NCBI RefSeq assembly: GCF_002734215.1
Contig: NZ_NSEB01000007.1
Coordinates: 260,057-324,056 of the forward strand
Source: Fredinandcohnia onubensis
Lineage (GTDB): Bacteria; Bacillota; Bacilli; Bacillales; Bacillaceae_L
Direction: 5' to 3'
Length of the DNA: 64,000 nucleotides
Made by a program: the position numbers and the translations under genes. This document shows positions 23,492 through 31,990 of this stretch, piece by piece. Numbering within the stretch: position 1 is the stretch's first letter; each line of letters begins with the position of its first letter. The notes under the pieces were generated by a model. The model was given only the letters and a program-made list of their open reading frames with translations. It did no database searches and was not told where the DNA came from.

Positions 23492-24561
23492 ACAAATTGA
23501 CCCACTGTTATTTTTTGATATAACATCGAACGTTCTAACCCTTCACAGCGTGTTGACAGCTCCTCATCCCAAATAAACCGATCTATAAAAAAATCCGGTA
23601 AGTTACTCGTACTAAGCATATTTCGGAACATCAATACAGCTTTTTCTGATTTTGATTGAATCATACTGTTACAAATCGCTGCTTTTCCTTTTTCATCTGC
23701 CCAATCAAATACATTTGACAAATAAAAAGCATCAATCGAATTTTCCTTCTCTAATAGCTCTTGGATACTCATTGGATAAATGAACAGTTTATCAATATTT
23801 CTTTTTACTTCTTCATAACCTTCTGGAGTTAAATAGAATGGAACCCCCTCGACCTGGTCATACAAATAAGTAGAAAATAAGATTTGGCTTAAAAAGTAAT
23901 TATTGTGAATCGGCTTATTTTTCACTTCCTTCTCAAATTGACTTAAAAAGTAATTCCCAAAATCATTTTCACTGGCATTCTTAAACATAAAGCTAGGAAA
24001 AAATTGGAGGTGTGTCGTTTTGCTTAACAAGATTTTTACAGCTGTTCTCCATTGGGCAGTTGTTAAATATTCTTCATAAAATTTCTGTTGCTCAGCAAGA
24101 CTTTTAGCAGAAAACAACTGATTCCAAACAGTCTCGTCATATACATTCCGGCATATGTTTTCCCCTAAAAATCTATAAAAACGCTCATTTACACCGCAAT
24201 GATTAATTCCCTTTACTATTTCACTACGATGCATCTTCCAAAATTGTCTCGCAAAATCAGGCAACTTTTCAGCTACCTCTTCATACATTTCAATCCGATT
24301 TTCACTATCCATTTCCCCGATAAAAGCAAGAAAATCATTTAGAGAAAACTGCTGAATCGCTGCCTTTTTCAACTCAATCAAAGCACATTGCGCGGGATTT
24401 ACATCAACACAGAGAACTTGGTTTATCGTGTCAGTCAGAATGGAAAATGCCGTACATCCTCCCGAACCAACTACGAGCACTTTCTTTGGCCCTACTACTC
24501 TTGAAATCTCTCTTTCTACCAAACTGTCCTCTCTTATCTGTGAAAAATAAATGTCAGACAT
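23488..24561 (-). CDS. DUF3419 (BtaA-like) S-adenosylmethionine 3-amino-3-carboxypropyl transferase
   Basis: 357 residues. FSQIREDSLVERE at 6-18, SAM site VLVVGSGGCTAFS at 28-40 and CVDVNPAQ at 51-58 are hallmarks of DUF3419, the family of BtaA that moves the 3-amino-3-carboxypropyl group of SAM to diacylglycerol in betaine lipid synthesis. The BtaB methyltransferase needed for betaine lipid is absent here, and the neighbours are oxygenases and acyltransferases, so another acceptor is more likely. It overlaps both neighbours (4 and 8 bases). Catalytic type is inferred from the family. Confidence 0.8.
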   Translation of the reverse strand: MSDIYFSQIREDSLVEREISRVVGPKKVLVVGSGGCTAFSILTDTINQVLCVDVNPAQCALIELKKAAIQQFSLNDFLAFIGEMDSENRIEMYEEVAEKLPDFARQFWKMHRSEIVKGINHCGVNERFYRFLGENICRNVYDETVWNQLFSAKSLAEQQKFYEEYLTTAQWRTAVKILLSKTTHLQFFPSFMFKNASENDFGNYFLSQFEKEVKNKPIHNNYFLSQILFSTYLYDQVEGVPFYLTPEGYEEVKRNIDKLFIYPMSIQELLEKENSIDAFYLSNVFDWADEKGKAAICNSMIQSKSEKAVLMFRNMLSTSNLPDFFIDRFIWDEELSTRCEGLERSMLYQKITVGQFV

Positions 24562-25294
24562 TGCTCACACCCCCTCCTTCGAATAAATCCAAGACTTCTT
24601 TTTTTCCTTCTTTCCAATTCAGCATTCTTTTTCTTCCACTTTCCAGCTGACGATTGAATGTATCTCGTGCACTTGGATCATCAGGTATTGTGGAGTATAG
24701 GACGACATTTATTCCTTGTGAAAGGTCCACTTTTCTTGAACTAAGCCAATTCTCTATTTCTGGATAAGTTGATTTATATTGATAGAGTGGATCCTTTGAT
24801 TTTGAAGTTAGTCGTTCAAGATCTAGCCCATCTATATGTGTAAGCTTTTTTGAGAAAACCTGAACCTTCTCCTTTACTTCCTCAGGAACCACTGTTACTT
24901 GGTATTTTGGGTAAGCGCAATCATCAAACAACGCTTTAAAGTGCAGCAAAACCTCTGGATTCTCAATTTCTGCAAGTAGGTGTATTTTTCTACCTACATT
25001 CTTTTCCATCAACTCTTGAATATAAGACATGAAAAGGTCTAAAAAACAACTCATTCGCGAAAACAAAGGACCAAAGTATACGAACTTCTCGTCTCCTAGG
25101 TCAAAGGTTTGAACGAGTTGGAAGGCAAAAAGCTTTTGATTTCGTCTTACGCATATTACCTGGTCGTATATCTCAAATCTTGAAAAAAGGTACGCCTCCC
25201 TCACCTTGCTTACTCGCCTTGAAAACGAAAGCATTTCTTCTTTGTGTTTTACAAGTAATTGATTTGTCTCAATAATCTCTAATGATTGAGTCAC
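24554..25294 (-). CDS. Uncharacterised protein (246 aa), first gene of the oxygenase operon
   Basis: GTG start with GGTGGA upstream (weak site). Residues 35-110 (YDQVICVRRNQKLFAFQL, FVYFGPLFSRMSCFLDLFMSYIQELM) resemble the central strands and helix of a GNAT fold, and parallel the 338-residue GNAT protein two genes on. The C-terminal third is charged. No catalytic residue can be named. The stop overlaps the DUF3419 start by eight bases. It follows a strong dyad operator. Confidence 0.55.
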   Translation of the reverse strand: MTQSLEIIETNQLLVKHKEEMLSFSRRVSKVREAYLFSRFEIYDQVICVRRNQKLFAFQLVQTFDLGDEKFVYFGPLFSRMSCFLDLFMSYIQELMEKNVGRKIHLLAEIENPEVLLHFKALFDDCAYPKYQVTVVPEEVKEKVQVFSKKLTHIDGLDLERLTSKSKDPLYQYKSTYPEIENWLSSRKVDLSQGINVVLYSTIPDDPSARDTFNRQLESGRKRMLNWKEGKKEVLDLFEGGGVSNV

Positions 25295-25313
25295 TCATTC
25301 CACCAACCAATTC

Positions 25314-25364
25314 CTATAGTGTAAAATTACACCATTCATTCTTTAGTGTAATTTTACACTATAG
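25314..25364. promoter_or_regulatory. Double dyad operator over the oxygenase operon promoter
   Basis: CTATAGTGTAAAATTACAC (25314-25332) and its exact reverse complement (25346-25364) are separated by 13 bases. Each arm is itself a near-palindrome GTGTAA-NN-TTACAC. On the minus strand TTGAAA, 16 bases, TAAAAT would be a promoter with its -10 box inside the right arm, so two regulator dimers could sit at -10 and just downstream. The regulator is not encoded next to it and is unknown to me. As RNA, the arms would also form a 19-pair hairpin. Confidence 0.8.
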
Positions 25365-25592
25365 CAGATAAATTTCAAGTATATTTCCTTAATTTTCAAT
25401 AGATAATAAAAGAGCCTAATTAATACATAGATACCTGATGTACAGTTGTATTTCGTGTTTTCAGGAAACACACTTTGTAAACTTAATATTACATTTATGT
25501 AAACTTTGTAAAATTTTTATTGTAATTTCGACAAATTTAGATAAAAATATTCTTTGTGTGTTTTTATATTTCATTATTGGAGGAACAACATT

Positions 25593-26213
25593 ATGTTCGC
25601 AAATAAGAAAAAAGACGTTTTTTTCGAAGCACTTACATCTATCTCTGCAAATTTGAAAGAAGCAGCAGATTATTTCGTACAGTTTAAAATTAAAAATGTA
25701 AGTGACTTGAAAGAGTTTTCGAGTGAAATGAAGAACTATGAAAGAAAAGGCGATGATGTTATTCATGGCTTAATCACTCAACTTAATAAATCCTTTATTA
25801 CCCCCATTGAGCGAGAAGATATTCTACAATTGGCGATGAAAATGGATGATGTACTAGACGGGATGGAGCAATGCGCAGCACGCTTTGAGATGTATTCATT
25901 GACCGATACCGACGAATACATGACTACATATGCTGACCTAATCCATAAAAGTACTGTTGAAATCTTCCATGCCATCGAACTTCTTTCAAATAAAAAACTG
26001 TTAGATATGCGTACACATGCGATTAAAATCAATGATTACGAATCACAATGTGACGAAATCCTAAGGGTTTCAATCAAACAGCTTTTCCAAACTGAAAAAG
26101 ATCCAATAAAGATTATCCAACTTAAGGAAATTTATGAGATTCTTGAAGGCATTTCAGACTACTGTGAGGATGTTGCGGATACGCTTGAAACCATCATTAT
26201 GAGAAATGCGTAA
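25593..26213 (+). CDS. DUF47 family phosphate transport accessory protein (YkaA)
   Basis: 206 residues from the ATG at 25593 with GGAGG nine bases upstream. All-helical PhoU-like DUF47 domain: NLKEAADYFVQF, YERKGDDVIHGLITQLNKSFITPIEREDI, YCEDVADTLETI. The family accompanies Pit permeases. Fifteen bases separate it from the Pit gene. The AT-rich upstream region has repeated TGTAAAC/TGTAAAA words (about 25476-25520) that could be regulatory. Confidence 0.92.
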   Translation: MFANKKKDVFFEALTSISANLKEAADYFVQFKIKNVSDLKEFSSEMKNYERKGDDVIHGLITQLNKSFITPIEREDILQLAMKMDDVLDGMEQCAARFEMYSLTDTDEYMTTYADLIHKSTVEIFHAIELLSNKKLLDMRTHAIKINDYESQCDEILRVSIKQLFQTEKDPIKIIQLKEIYEILEGISDYCEDVADTLETIIMRNA

Positions 26214-26228
26214 GGGAGAATCTTATTA

Positions 26229-27227
26229 ATGGATACGTTACTATTATTAACGGTATTAATTGTTTTTTTTGCATTAGCATTTGACTTCATTAACGGTTTT
26301 CATGATACGGCAAATGCAATAGCGACAAGTGTTTCAACAAAGGCACTTAAGCCGAGAGTTGCTATTGTCCTTGCAGCCTCCATGAACTTTATTGGTGCTA
26401 TTACATTTACGGGTGTTGCCAAAACAATCACCAAAGATATTGTTGATCCTTTTGCGATAGAAAATGGATCAGTTGTTATCTTAGCAGCCCTACTTTCGGC
26501 AATTGCATGGAACTTGATAACATGGTACTACGGGATCCCCAGTAGTTCCTCTCATGCTTTAATCGGGTCCATTGCGGGAGCAGCCATTTCTGCTGCAGGC
26601 TTTGGGATTTTAAATTACAGTGGTTTTATAAAAATCTTAGAAGCACTCATTCTTTCTCCTTTTATTGCATTAGCAGTTGGATTTCTTATGATGAGCCTGT
26701 TTAAAGTCATTTTTAAAAACACAAATCTATATAAGACAAACAAAGGTTTTAGGACCTTTCAAATTTTCACAGCTGCCCTTCAATCTTTTACCCATGGAAC
26801 AAATGACGCTCAAAAAGCGATGGGTATTATCACGATGGCATTGATTGCTGGTGGATTTACAACCTCTACCGATATACCGCTATGGGTGAGAATTTCCGCA
26901 GCAACTGCAATGGGGATCGGTACATCAATAGGTGGCTGGAAAATCATTAAAACCGTCGGCGGTAAAATTATGAAAATCCGTCCAATAAATGGCGCGGCGG
27001 CTGACCTATCTTCTGCTCTAATCATTTTTGGAGCGACTTATATTCATTTGCCGGTTAGTACAACACATGTTATTTCATCCGCAATCATGGGTGTAGGTTC
27101 CGCTCAACGTGTAAAAGGCGTAAAATGGGGTGTTGCCCGTAAAATCGTCCTCACTTGGGTGATTACACTTCCAATCTCAGCATTGTTAGCAGCACTCATT
27201 TATCAAATCATTAACCTATTTTTCTAA
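26229..27227 (+). CDS. pit: Low-affinity inorganic phosphate transporter Pit (YkaB)
   Basis: 332 residues, about ten membrane spans in two inverted halves. PiT signatures occur twice: FDFINGFHDTANAIATSVSTKAL at the N-terminus and FTHGTNDAQKAMGIITMALI in the middle, with GIPSSSSHALIGS and LPVSTTHVISSAIMGVG. Imports phosphate (or metal-phosphate) with protons. Forms an operon with the DUF47 gene and ends at a terminator. Confidence 0.95.
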   Translation: MDTLLLLTVLIVFFALAFDFINGFHDTANAIATSVSTKALKPRVAIVLAASMNFIGAITFTGVAKTITKDIVDPFAIENGSVVILAALLSAIAWNLITWYYGIPSSSSHALIGSIAGAAISAAGFGILNYSGFIKILEALILSPFIALAVGFLMMSLFKVIFKNTNLYKTNKGFRTFQIFTAALQSFTHGTNDAQKAMGIITMALIAGGFTTSTDIPLWVRISAATAMGIGTSIGGWKIIKTVGGKIMKIRPINGAAADLSSALIIFGATYIHLPVSTTHVISSAIMGVGSAQRVKGVKWGVARKIVLTWVITLPISALLAALIYQIINLFF

Positions 27228-27254
27228 AAGGTGGCAAAAGCTGCCTTTTTTTAT
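27228..27254 (+). terminator. Terminator of the DUF47-pit operon
   Basis: AAGGTGGC-AAAA-GCTGCCTT with two G-T pairs, followed by seven T. Confidence 0.85.
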
Positions 27255-27276
27255 TGTTATGATAAATATTTTAGTT

Positions 27277-27304
27277 TATAATATATTTAAGTTAACTTAA
27301 ATAT
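27277..27304 (+). promoter_or_regulatory. Promoter and MarR operator of the MarR-membrane protein unit
   Basis: -10 box TATAAT (27277-27282) abuts a perfect 22-base palindrome (27283-27304) centred on GTTAAC with TTAA flanks. It covers the transcript start, as in autorepressed marR genes. Confidence 0.75.
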
Positions 27305-27336
27305 TTATAAATATTAACTTTAAAGGATGATTAAAC

Positions 27337-27777
27337 ATGGATACGAAAGCCTATATGAAAGAAACCTTTAATCTACTCGATGAAGTTAATTCCCTATTAA
27401 TTCAGGAATTCGAATCGATTTTTCACTATGACATTACTACAAAACAATCAGTCGTTTTACATCATGTCTATCAAGCCAAAATAATTACAGTAAATGAATT
27501 AGCACAACTTATGAATATCTCAGCAAGTGCTGTCAGTCAATTACTCAACAAATTAGAAAGTGAACTATATATTAAAAGAGAAATAAACCCGAAGAATAGG
27601 CGTGAAATTCTCATATCACTTGGTTCAAAAGGGATCGAATTATATGAGGAAAGTGATAAAATTGACCAAAGAATAATGGAAAAATATTACTCAAAACTTA
27701 CTGCAGAAGAAATGATACAATTCCAAACTATTGTGCGAAAACTTCATACGATTATTACTACTTCAAATAATGAGTAG
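27337..27777 (+). CDS. MarR-family transcriptional regulator
   Basis: 146 residues with winged helix at about 35-105 (TVNELAQLMNISASAVSQLLNKLESELYI as recognition helix, NPKNRREILISL as wing). Long flanking helices form the dimer. A 22-base palindrome sits at its own transcript start. The gene overlaps the spacer of the following membrane-protein gene by 19 bases, so it likely controls that gene. Ligand unknown. Confidence 0.88.
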   Translation: MDTKAYMKETFNLLDEVNSLLIQEFESIFHYDITTKQSVVLHHVYQAKIITVNELAQLMNISASAVSQLLNKLESELYIKREINPKNRREILISLGSKGIELYEESDKIDQRIMEKYYSKLTAEEMIQFQTIVRKLHTIITTSNNE

Positions 27778-27796
27778 GAATGAAGGAGGGATTTTT

Positions 27797-28882
27797 ATGG
27801 TGCACTCACTCAAGAAGAACGGATCAATTTATATTTTTATTATCTTGGCACTATTGATCATTAGCTCAAATTATACAGTGATGGTCATTCAGCCATTTGA
27901 GCCTGTCACAGATACATTGATTCTCGCATCCTTGTTTGATTTAACAATCGTGTTACCTCTTTTCTTCTATTTATTTGTGGTTCGAAATCGTTTTTCTATG
28001 ATTACTCTTCTTCCTGTTGTGATCGGCGGCTTTTGGTTTGCATACTTCATTGTTCCCCATCATGATATCGCTATTTTTAATTACTTGAAATACGGAATAT
28101 TTCTAATCGAAGGCCTCTTTATTGCAATTGAATTATTTCTTGCCGTCTTGTTAATCCGTAAAATTCCAACTCTCATCCAGAACTACAAACAACAAAAAGA
28201 AAACTCTTTTTATTATCCTGCAACGATACGTGGAGCCTTAAATCAAACATTTGGAAAGAAAAAACTTCTTGATATCCTTGTGTTCGACTTCACCATTTTC
28301 TATTATGCATTCTTCGTCTGGAAGAGAAAGTGGGAAAGTAAAGCAGACAATCATGTTTTTACCATTCATACAAAATCAGGTTATTTTGGATTGTTTATCA
28401 TGTTGGTACATGCGATGATCATTGAGGTAATCGGGGTTCACTTTTTAATTGCCCACTTCTGGAGTCCAATTGCAGCATGGATTTTCACAATTTTTGATTT
28501 ATATGCGTTGCTTTGGATTATCGCAGACTACCAAGCAGTGCGTCTTTCACCAATTGTAATCAATGATGGTAAGCTTTTTGCACAGGTTGGAATAAGACGT
28601 GAAATAGAAGTTGATGTTGACAATATCAAAACAATTCAAGCTACAATTACTGATAAAAAAGCAAGATCAAAGGAGAAAGATAGTTTTTTAATCACTCTTC
28701 CTGATTTCTTTGAAGAAGATCCACAATTTGAAATTGGATTAATCACACCAGTTGTTGCTTATCTGCCGTTCGGAAAGAAAAAAAAGATCACCAAACTTTA
28801 TGTAACAGTAGATGAAAAAGAAGCTTTTTTACAGGAATTAAATAGCTTTGTTAAAGAAAATCATTCTGAAATCGAACATTAA
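27797..28882 (+). CDS. Polytopic membrane protein (361 aa), unknown function
   Basis: Start at ATG 27797 with GAAGGAGGG eight bases upstream. Seven or so membrane spans: about 10-30, 45-65, 72-92, 102-125, then 205-230 and 232-255; a cytosolic loop with GALNQTFGKKKLLDILVFDF near 150-170 and a soluble C-terminal domain (270-361) with many Lys/Glu. Proteins like this carry an unsupported carotene-monooxygenase name in some Bacillus annotations; no catalytic motif is seen. Co-transcribed with the MarR gene, which suggests an inducible role. Confidence 0.75.
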   Translation: MVHSLKKNGSIYIFIILALLIISSNYTVMVIQPFEPVTDTLILASLFDLTIVLPLFFYLFVVRNRFSMITLLPVVIGGFWFAYFIVPHHDIAIFNYLKYGIFLIEGLFIAIELFLAVLLIRKIPTLIQNYKQQKENSFYYPATIRGALNQTFGKKKLLDILVFDFTIFYYAFFVWKRKWESKADNHVFTIHTKSGYFGLFIMLVHAMIIEVIGVHFLIAHFWSPIAAWIFTIFDLYALLWIIADYQAVRLSPIVINDGKLFAQVGIRREIEVDVDNIKTIQATITDKKARSKEKDSFLITLPDFFEEDPQFEIGLITPVVAYLPFGKKKKITKLYVTVDEKEAFLQELNSFVKENHSEIEH

Positions 28883-28900
28883 TCAAATAAGTGTATTTTG

Positions 28901-28924
28901 CTCGGCAATTTGCCGAGTTTTTTC
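28901..28924 (+). terminator. Terminator of the MarR unit
   Basis: CTCGGCAA-T-TTGCCGAG (28901-28917) followed by six T. Confidence 0.9.
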
Positions 28925-29009
28925 ATTTTAAGCGAGAATTGAAGGCTAGTCTATTCTACTAACTTTTTAATATACATATAGTAAGGCTGGCCTTAAGGAT
29001 GTGAAATTT

Positions 29010-29378
29010 TTGAAATCGTTTATTCATGGAAAAAAGACATTTTATCGAGGTTTAATTTTTATTGTTGTGTATCTTAATACTTTGTTAACTTTTGCTATTA
29101 TATATATTTTTTTAGATTTACTAGACCTAGGTGCAGTACATGACCATTATGCATCAGATTCGCACCAAGAACAGTCACTAGATATTGTGACTCGGTCGCT
29201 ATATTTTAGTGCGATTACTCTCTTATCGGTTGGGTATGGGGATGTAACTCCATTTGGTATCTCAAGGGCTGTAGCTATTATTGAAGCGTTAATCGGTTAT
29301 TTGTTACCTGTGGTCATCGTGATTCAGTTTCTCCCTCCTTTTCGAAATACAGAAGGTGATAATTATCCGTATGATTAG
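29010..29378 (+). CDS. Two-span potassium channel family protein
   Basis: 122 residues from the TTG at 29010, set by AAGGATG eight bases upstream; a GTG nine bases earlier overlaps that site. Two membrane spans (about 15-38 and 85-108) flank the pore helix and filter TLLSVGYGDVTPFG, the K+ selectivity signature. No RCK regulatory domain is present. Single gene with terminator. Similar small Bacillus channels exist (YugO has an RCK domain, so this is not it). Confidence 0.87.
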   Translation: MKSFIHGKKTFYRGLIFIVVYLNTLLTFAIIYIFLDLLDLGAVHDHYASDSHQEQSLDIVTRSLYFSAITLLSVGYGDVTPFGISRAVAIIEALIGYLLPVVIVIQFLPPFRNTEGDNYPYD

Positions 29379-29382
29379 AAAT

Positions 29383-29410
29383 GAGCTAGTCCATCAATGG
29401 GCTAGCTCCT
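29383..29410. terminator. Bidirectional terminator between K+ channel and RibA genes
   Basis: GAGCTAGTCCAT / ATGGGCTAGCTC with a G-T pair (29383-29408), convergent genes on both sides. Confidence 0.75.
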
Positions 29411-29414
29411 CATT

Positions 29415-30161
29415 TTAAAAAGGTTGTTCATCTTGCGCCATTTCAACAAGATGGCCGGCTCTTTCCACTTTAGTCTTTAAGTATTTTTGGTTAAACTCTG
29501 ACACATCTCCCCAAATTGGCATCCGTTCTGAAACATTCATTCCTGAATTTTTAAGGGCATCGATTTTTTTGGGGTTATTTGTTATTAAGGAAACAGGTTT
29601 TGTCCGTAACGCCTTCAAGACACGAATCGCATCGTCGTAATTTCTAGCATCATCCTTAAATCCTAGTTGGATATTTGCTTCAACTGTATCTAAGCCATTC
29701 TCTTGAAGGATATAGGCCATCGCTTTACTAAATAAGCCTATTCCTCGACCCTCATGATTCGCTAAATAAAATAAAGCACCTGCCCCATGCTCGACAATGA
29801 TTCTCATCGATTGTTTTAGTTGATATCCGCAATCACAACGTTTGCTTCCAAAAATATCACCCGTATGACAAATACTATGCATCCGAATTAATGCCTCGTC
29901 TGCATTTTCAAAATCTCCATATACTAAAACACTTGATTGCTGTTTTTCAGCAAGATTTGTAGAGGAAAGCTTTTCAATGATTCGATTTGCATCCAACGTT
30001 ACCTCATCACAAAGTAGCCAGCAATACCACTGAAAAATGACGGTCTCTCCATCTAAATTTACTGGGAGTTTAATGGGTCCAACTAAGTAAATTGCTTTAT
30101 CTCCTCTTTCAATGAGTTTAATTTTTTCTTGTAAAATGGAAATAATTTCTTTAGAAATCAC
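29415..30161 (-). CDS. GTP cyclohydrolase II family protein (RibA-like, single domain)
   Basis: 248 residues, GTG start after AAGGGGGA. The zinc ligands of GTP cyclohydrolase II are present (HSICHTGDIFGSKRCDCG: three Cys), then NHEGRGIGL in place of the usual RQEGRGIGL, and KPVSLITNNPKKIDAL near the end. Unlike B. subtilis RibA it has no fused DHBP synthase domain and stands outside a rib operon. It should open the GTP ring to start riboflavin (or another pteridine or flavin) synthesis; the changed residues leave the exact reaction open. Confidence 0.85.
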   Translation of the reverse strand: MISKEIISILQEKIKLIERGDKAIYLVGPIKLPVNLDGETVIFQWYCWLLCDEVTLDANRIIEKLSSTNLAEKQQSSVLVYGDFENADEALIRMHSICHTGDIFGSKRCDCGYQLKQSMRIIVEHGAGALFYLANHEGRGIGLFSKAMAYILQENGLDTVEANIQLGFKDDARNYDDAIRVLKALRTKPVSLITNNPKKIDALKNSGMNVSERMPIWGDVSEFNQKYLKTKVERAGHLVEMAQDEQPF

Positions 30162-30273
30162 GAATAATCCCCCTTGCTCAATTGGTTACAAGTAGTTTTT
30201 GATTAATATCATTTATTTATCCACCCTAACTTTTGAATGCTTTGGTCTTGCTTTTTAAAGATAAAAAATGATA

Positions 30274-30291
30274 TAGTTACCTAGGTAACTA
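30274..30291 (+). promoter_or_regulatory. MarR-type operator upstream of the MarR-MFS operon
   Basis: TAGTTACCTAGGTAACTA is a perfect 18-base palindrome of the kind many MarR/OhrR-like repressors bind. It lies 32 bases before the MarR start and overlaps a possible -10 region (GATATAG, with TTGCTT at -35). Confidence 0.75.
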
Positions 30292-30322
30292 ATTATAGAG
30301 AAATATGCATTGAGGTGTTTTT

Positions 30323-30742
30323 ATGCAAACTGGCCATACTCTATTTCACGCAGTTCATCAGCTATCACGTCAGCTTACAAAACATGTGAATGAAACGTTA
30401 GAACCTTTCGGACTATTTAGCGCACAATGGTCCGTTTTATTTGTTTTAAAAACAAAAGGAACGTCAACACAATCTGAGCTATGTGACTATTTAACTGTTG
30501 AAGCCCCGCCAATGACTCGTAATATACAAAAGCTAGTTAAACTCGGGTATGTCAAACAGGTTCAAGGATCTGACAAGCGTACCAAGCAAATTGAATTGAC
30601 CGAAAAAGCATTAGCTGAATATCCAAAATGGGAACAAGCTATGATTGAAATGAATGAAAAGCTCGTAGATAATTTCCCAAAAGAATTTCAGGAACAGCTT
30701 TATCAACTTTTAAACAATTGGTTCCACCAGATTACGAATTAA
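30323..30742 (+). CDS. MarR-family regulator of the adjacent MFS pump
   Basis: 139 residues, ATG with GAGGTG upstream. Winged helix around 45-110: STQSELCDYLTVEAPPMTRNIQKLVKLGYVKQ and wing QGSDKRTKQIELT. Begins 17 bases before the MFS gene and is preceded by an 18-base palindrome, so autorepression of a drug-efflux unit is the simplest reading. Confidence 0.9.
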   Translation: MQTGHTLFHAVHQLSRQLTKHVNETLEPFGLFSAQWSVLFVLKTKGTSTQSELCDYLTVEAPPMTRNIQKLVKLGYVKQVQGSDKRTKQIELTEKALAEYPKWEQAMIEMNEKLVDNFPKEFQEQLYQLLNNWFHQITN

Positions 30743-30758
30743 CACCAGGAGGTAAAAT

Positions 30759-31982
30759 ATGGGGAAACAAAAACTTTGGACGAAGGATTTTATTAATCTT
30801 TCGGTTAGTAACTTTTTTGTCTTTTTGACTTTTTATTATTTATTAGTTTCATTACCGGTTTACACATTGAGTGATTTGGGTGGGAATGAATTAGAAGCAG
30901 GGCTCATGGTTACCGTATTTTTATTCTCTGCAATCATCGTCCGTCCATTTGCAGGACAATGGCTAAATACTATAGGTAGAAAGAAGGTCCTTGCCCTTTC
31001 ATTACTTATATTTATGATTTCATCGTTAATCTATTTTTTCACTCCGTCCATCTACTCTGTTTTATTATTACGTTTATTCCATGGAATTGGATTCGGAATG
31101 GCAACAACTGCTGCGGGCGGAATTGTTGCAGATATTATCCCAGATACTCGAAAAGGCGAGGGCATGGGATATTTTATTATGTCAAACAACTTAGCGATGG
31201 TTATCGGTCCATTCTTAGGGTTAACCCTCTTAAATAAATCAGGGATGAATAGCGTGTTTATTGTTGGAGCTATTTGTTCGATCCTTGCGTTAGTTACAGG
31301 TTATTTTGTAAAGGTTCCTGAAAGAGTACCAGAAAAAGGATCCCAAGAAAAAACATTGAAAACTAAATTGTCTTTAGGAGATCTCTTTGAGGTACCTGCT
31401 ATAAAAATTTCAATTGTCGGTGGATTATTAGGGATTGTATACTCTTCTCTCTTGTCCTTCGTTTCCGTGTATGCAAAAGAAATTGGGTTATTCGAGGTTT
31501 CAAGTTTCTTTTTCGTTGTATATGCAGTTGTACTTCTAGTGTCTAGACCTTTCACCGGAAGATGGTTTGATCAATACGGAGCAAATAAGATCGTCTATCC
31601 ATCAATTGTGGTGTTTGCAATCGGAATGCTGTTCCTCGGAATTTCATCAACGTCCTTTATGTTCCTATTCGCAGCTGCCTTAATTGGTTTAGGCTGGGGA
31701 ACATTATTCCCAAGCTTCCAAACTATTGCTATTCAAGCTGCTGCCCCTACACGTAGAGGAACTGCAACCGCAACATTCTTATCCATTTATGACACCGGAA
31801 TCGGCTTAGGTTCATCAATAGTCGGCCTTCTTAGTGCACAAATCGGCCTTGGAACGTTTTATTTCTTTAGTGCTTTTTATGTGTTGTTTGGGATAGCACT
31901 CTATTATTTTCTTCATGATCGGAAAGAGAAATATGCTTTACGAACAGAGCAAACTTATAATCAAACATCAGGATCACTCTAA
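30759..31982 (+). CDS. Major facilitator superfamily drug-efflux-like transporter
   Basis: 407 residues, twelve membrane spans. Loop 2-3 motif A is recognisable (RPFAGQWLNTIGRKKVL) and repeated in the second half (RPFTGRWFDQYGANKIVYPS); motif C-like stretch GPFLGLTLLNKSG. AGGAGG precedes the ATG. Co-transcribed with the MarR gene. Resembles YwoG/YfkF type Bacillus efflux proteins; substrate unknown. Confidence 0.9.
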   Translation: MGKQKLWTKDFINLSVSNFFVFLTFYYLLVSLPVYTLSDLGGNELEAGLMVTVFLFSAIIVRPFAGQWLNTIGRKKVLALSLLIFMISSLIYFFTPSIYSVLLLRLFHGIGFGMATTAAGGIVADIIPDTRKGEGMGYFIMSNNLAMVIGPFLGLTLLNKSGMNSVFIVGAICSILALVTGYFVKVPERVPEKGSQEKTLKTKLSLGDLFEVPAIKISIVGGLLGIVYSSLLSFVSVYAKEIGLFEVSSFFFVVYAVVLLVSRPFTGRWFDQYGANKIVYPSIVVFAIGMLFLGISSTSFMFLFAAALIGLGWGTLFPSFQTIAIQAAAPTRRGTATATFLSIYDTGIGLGSSIVGLLSAQIGLGTFYFFSAFYVLFGIALYYFLHDRKEKYALRTEQTYNQTSGSL

Positions 31983-31990
31983 ATCAATTT

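Noticed and set aside
23488-24561. Betaine lipid synthesis
   Set aside because: DUF3419 is BtaA-like, but the required BtaB N-methyltransferase is absent and neighbours are oxygenases.
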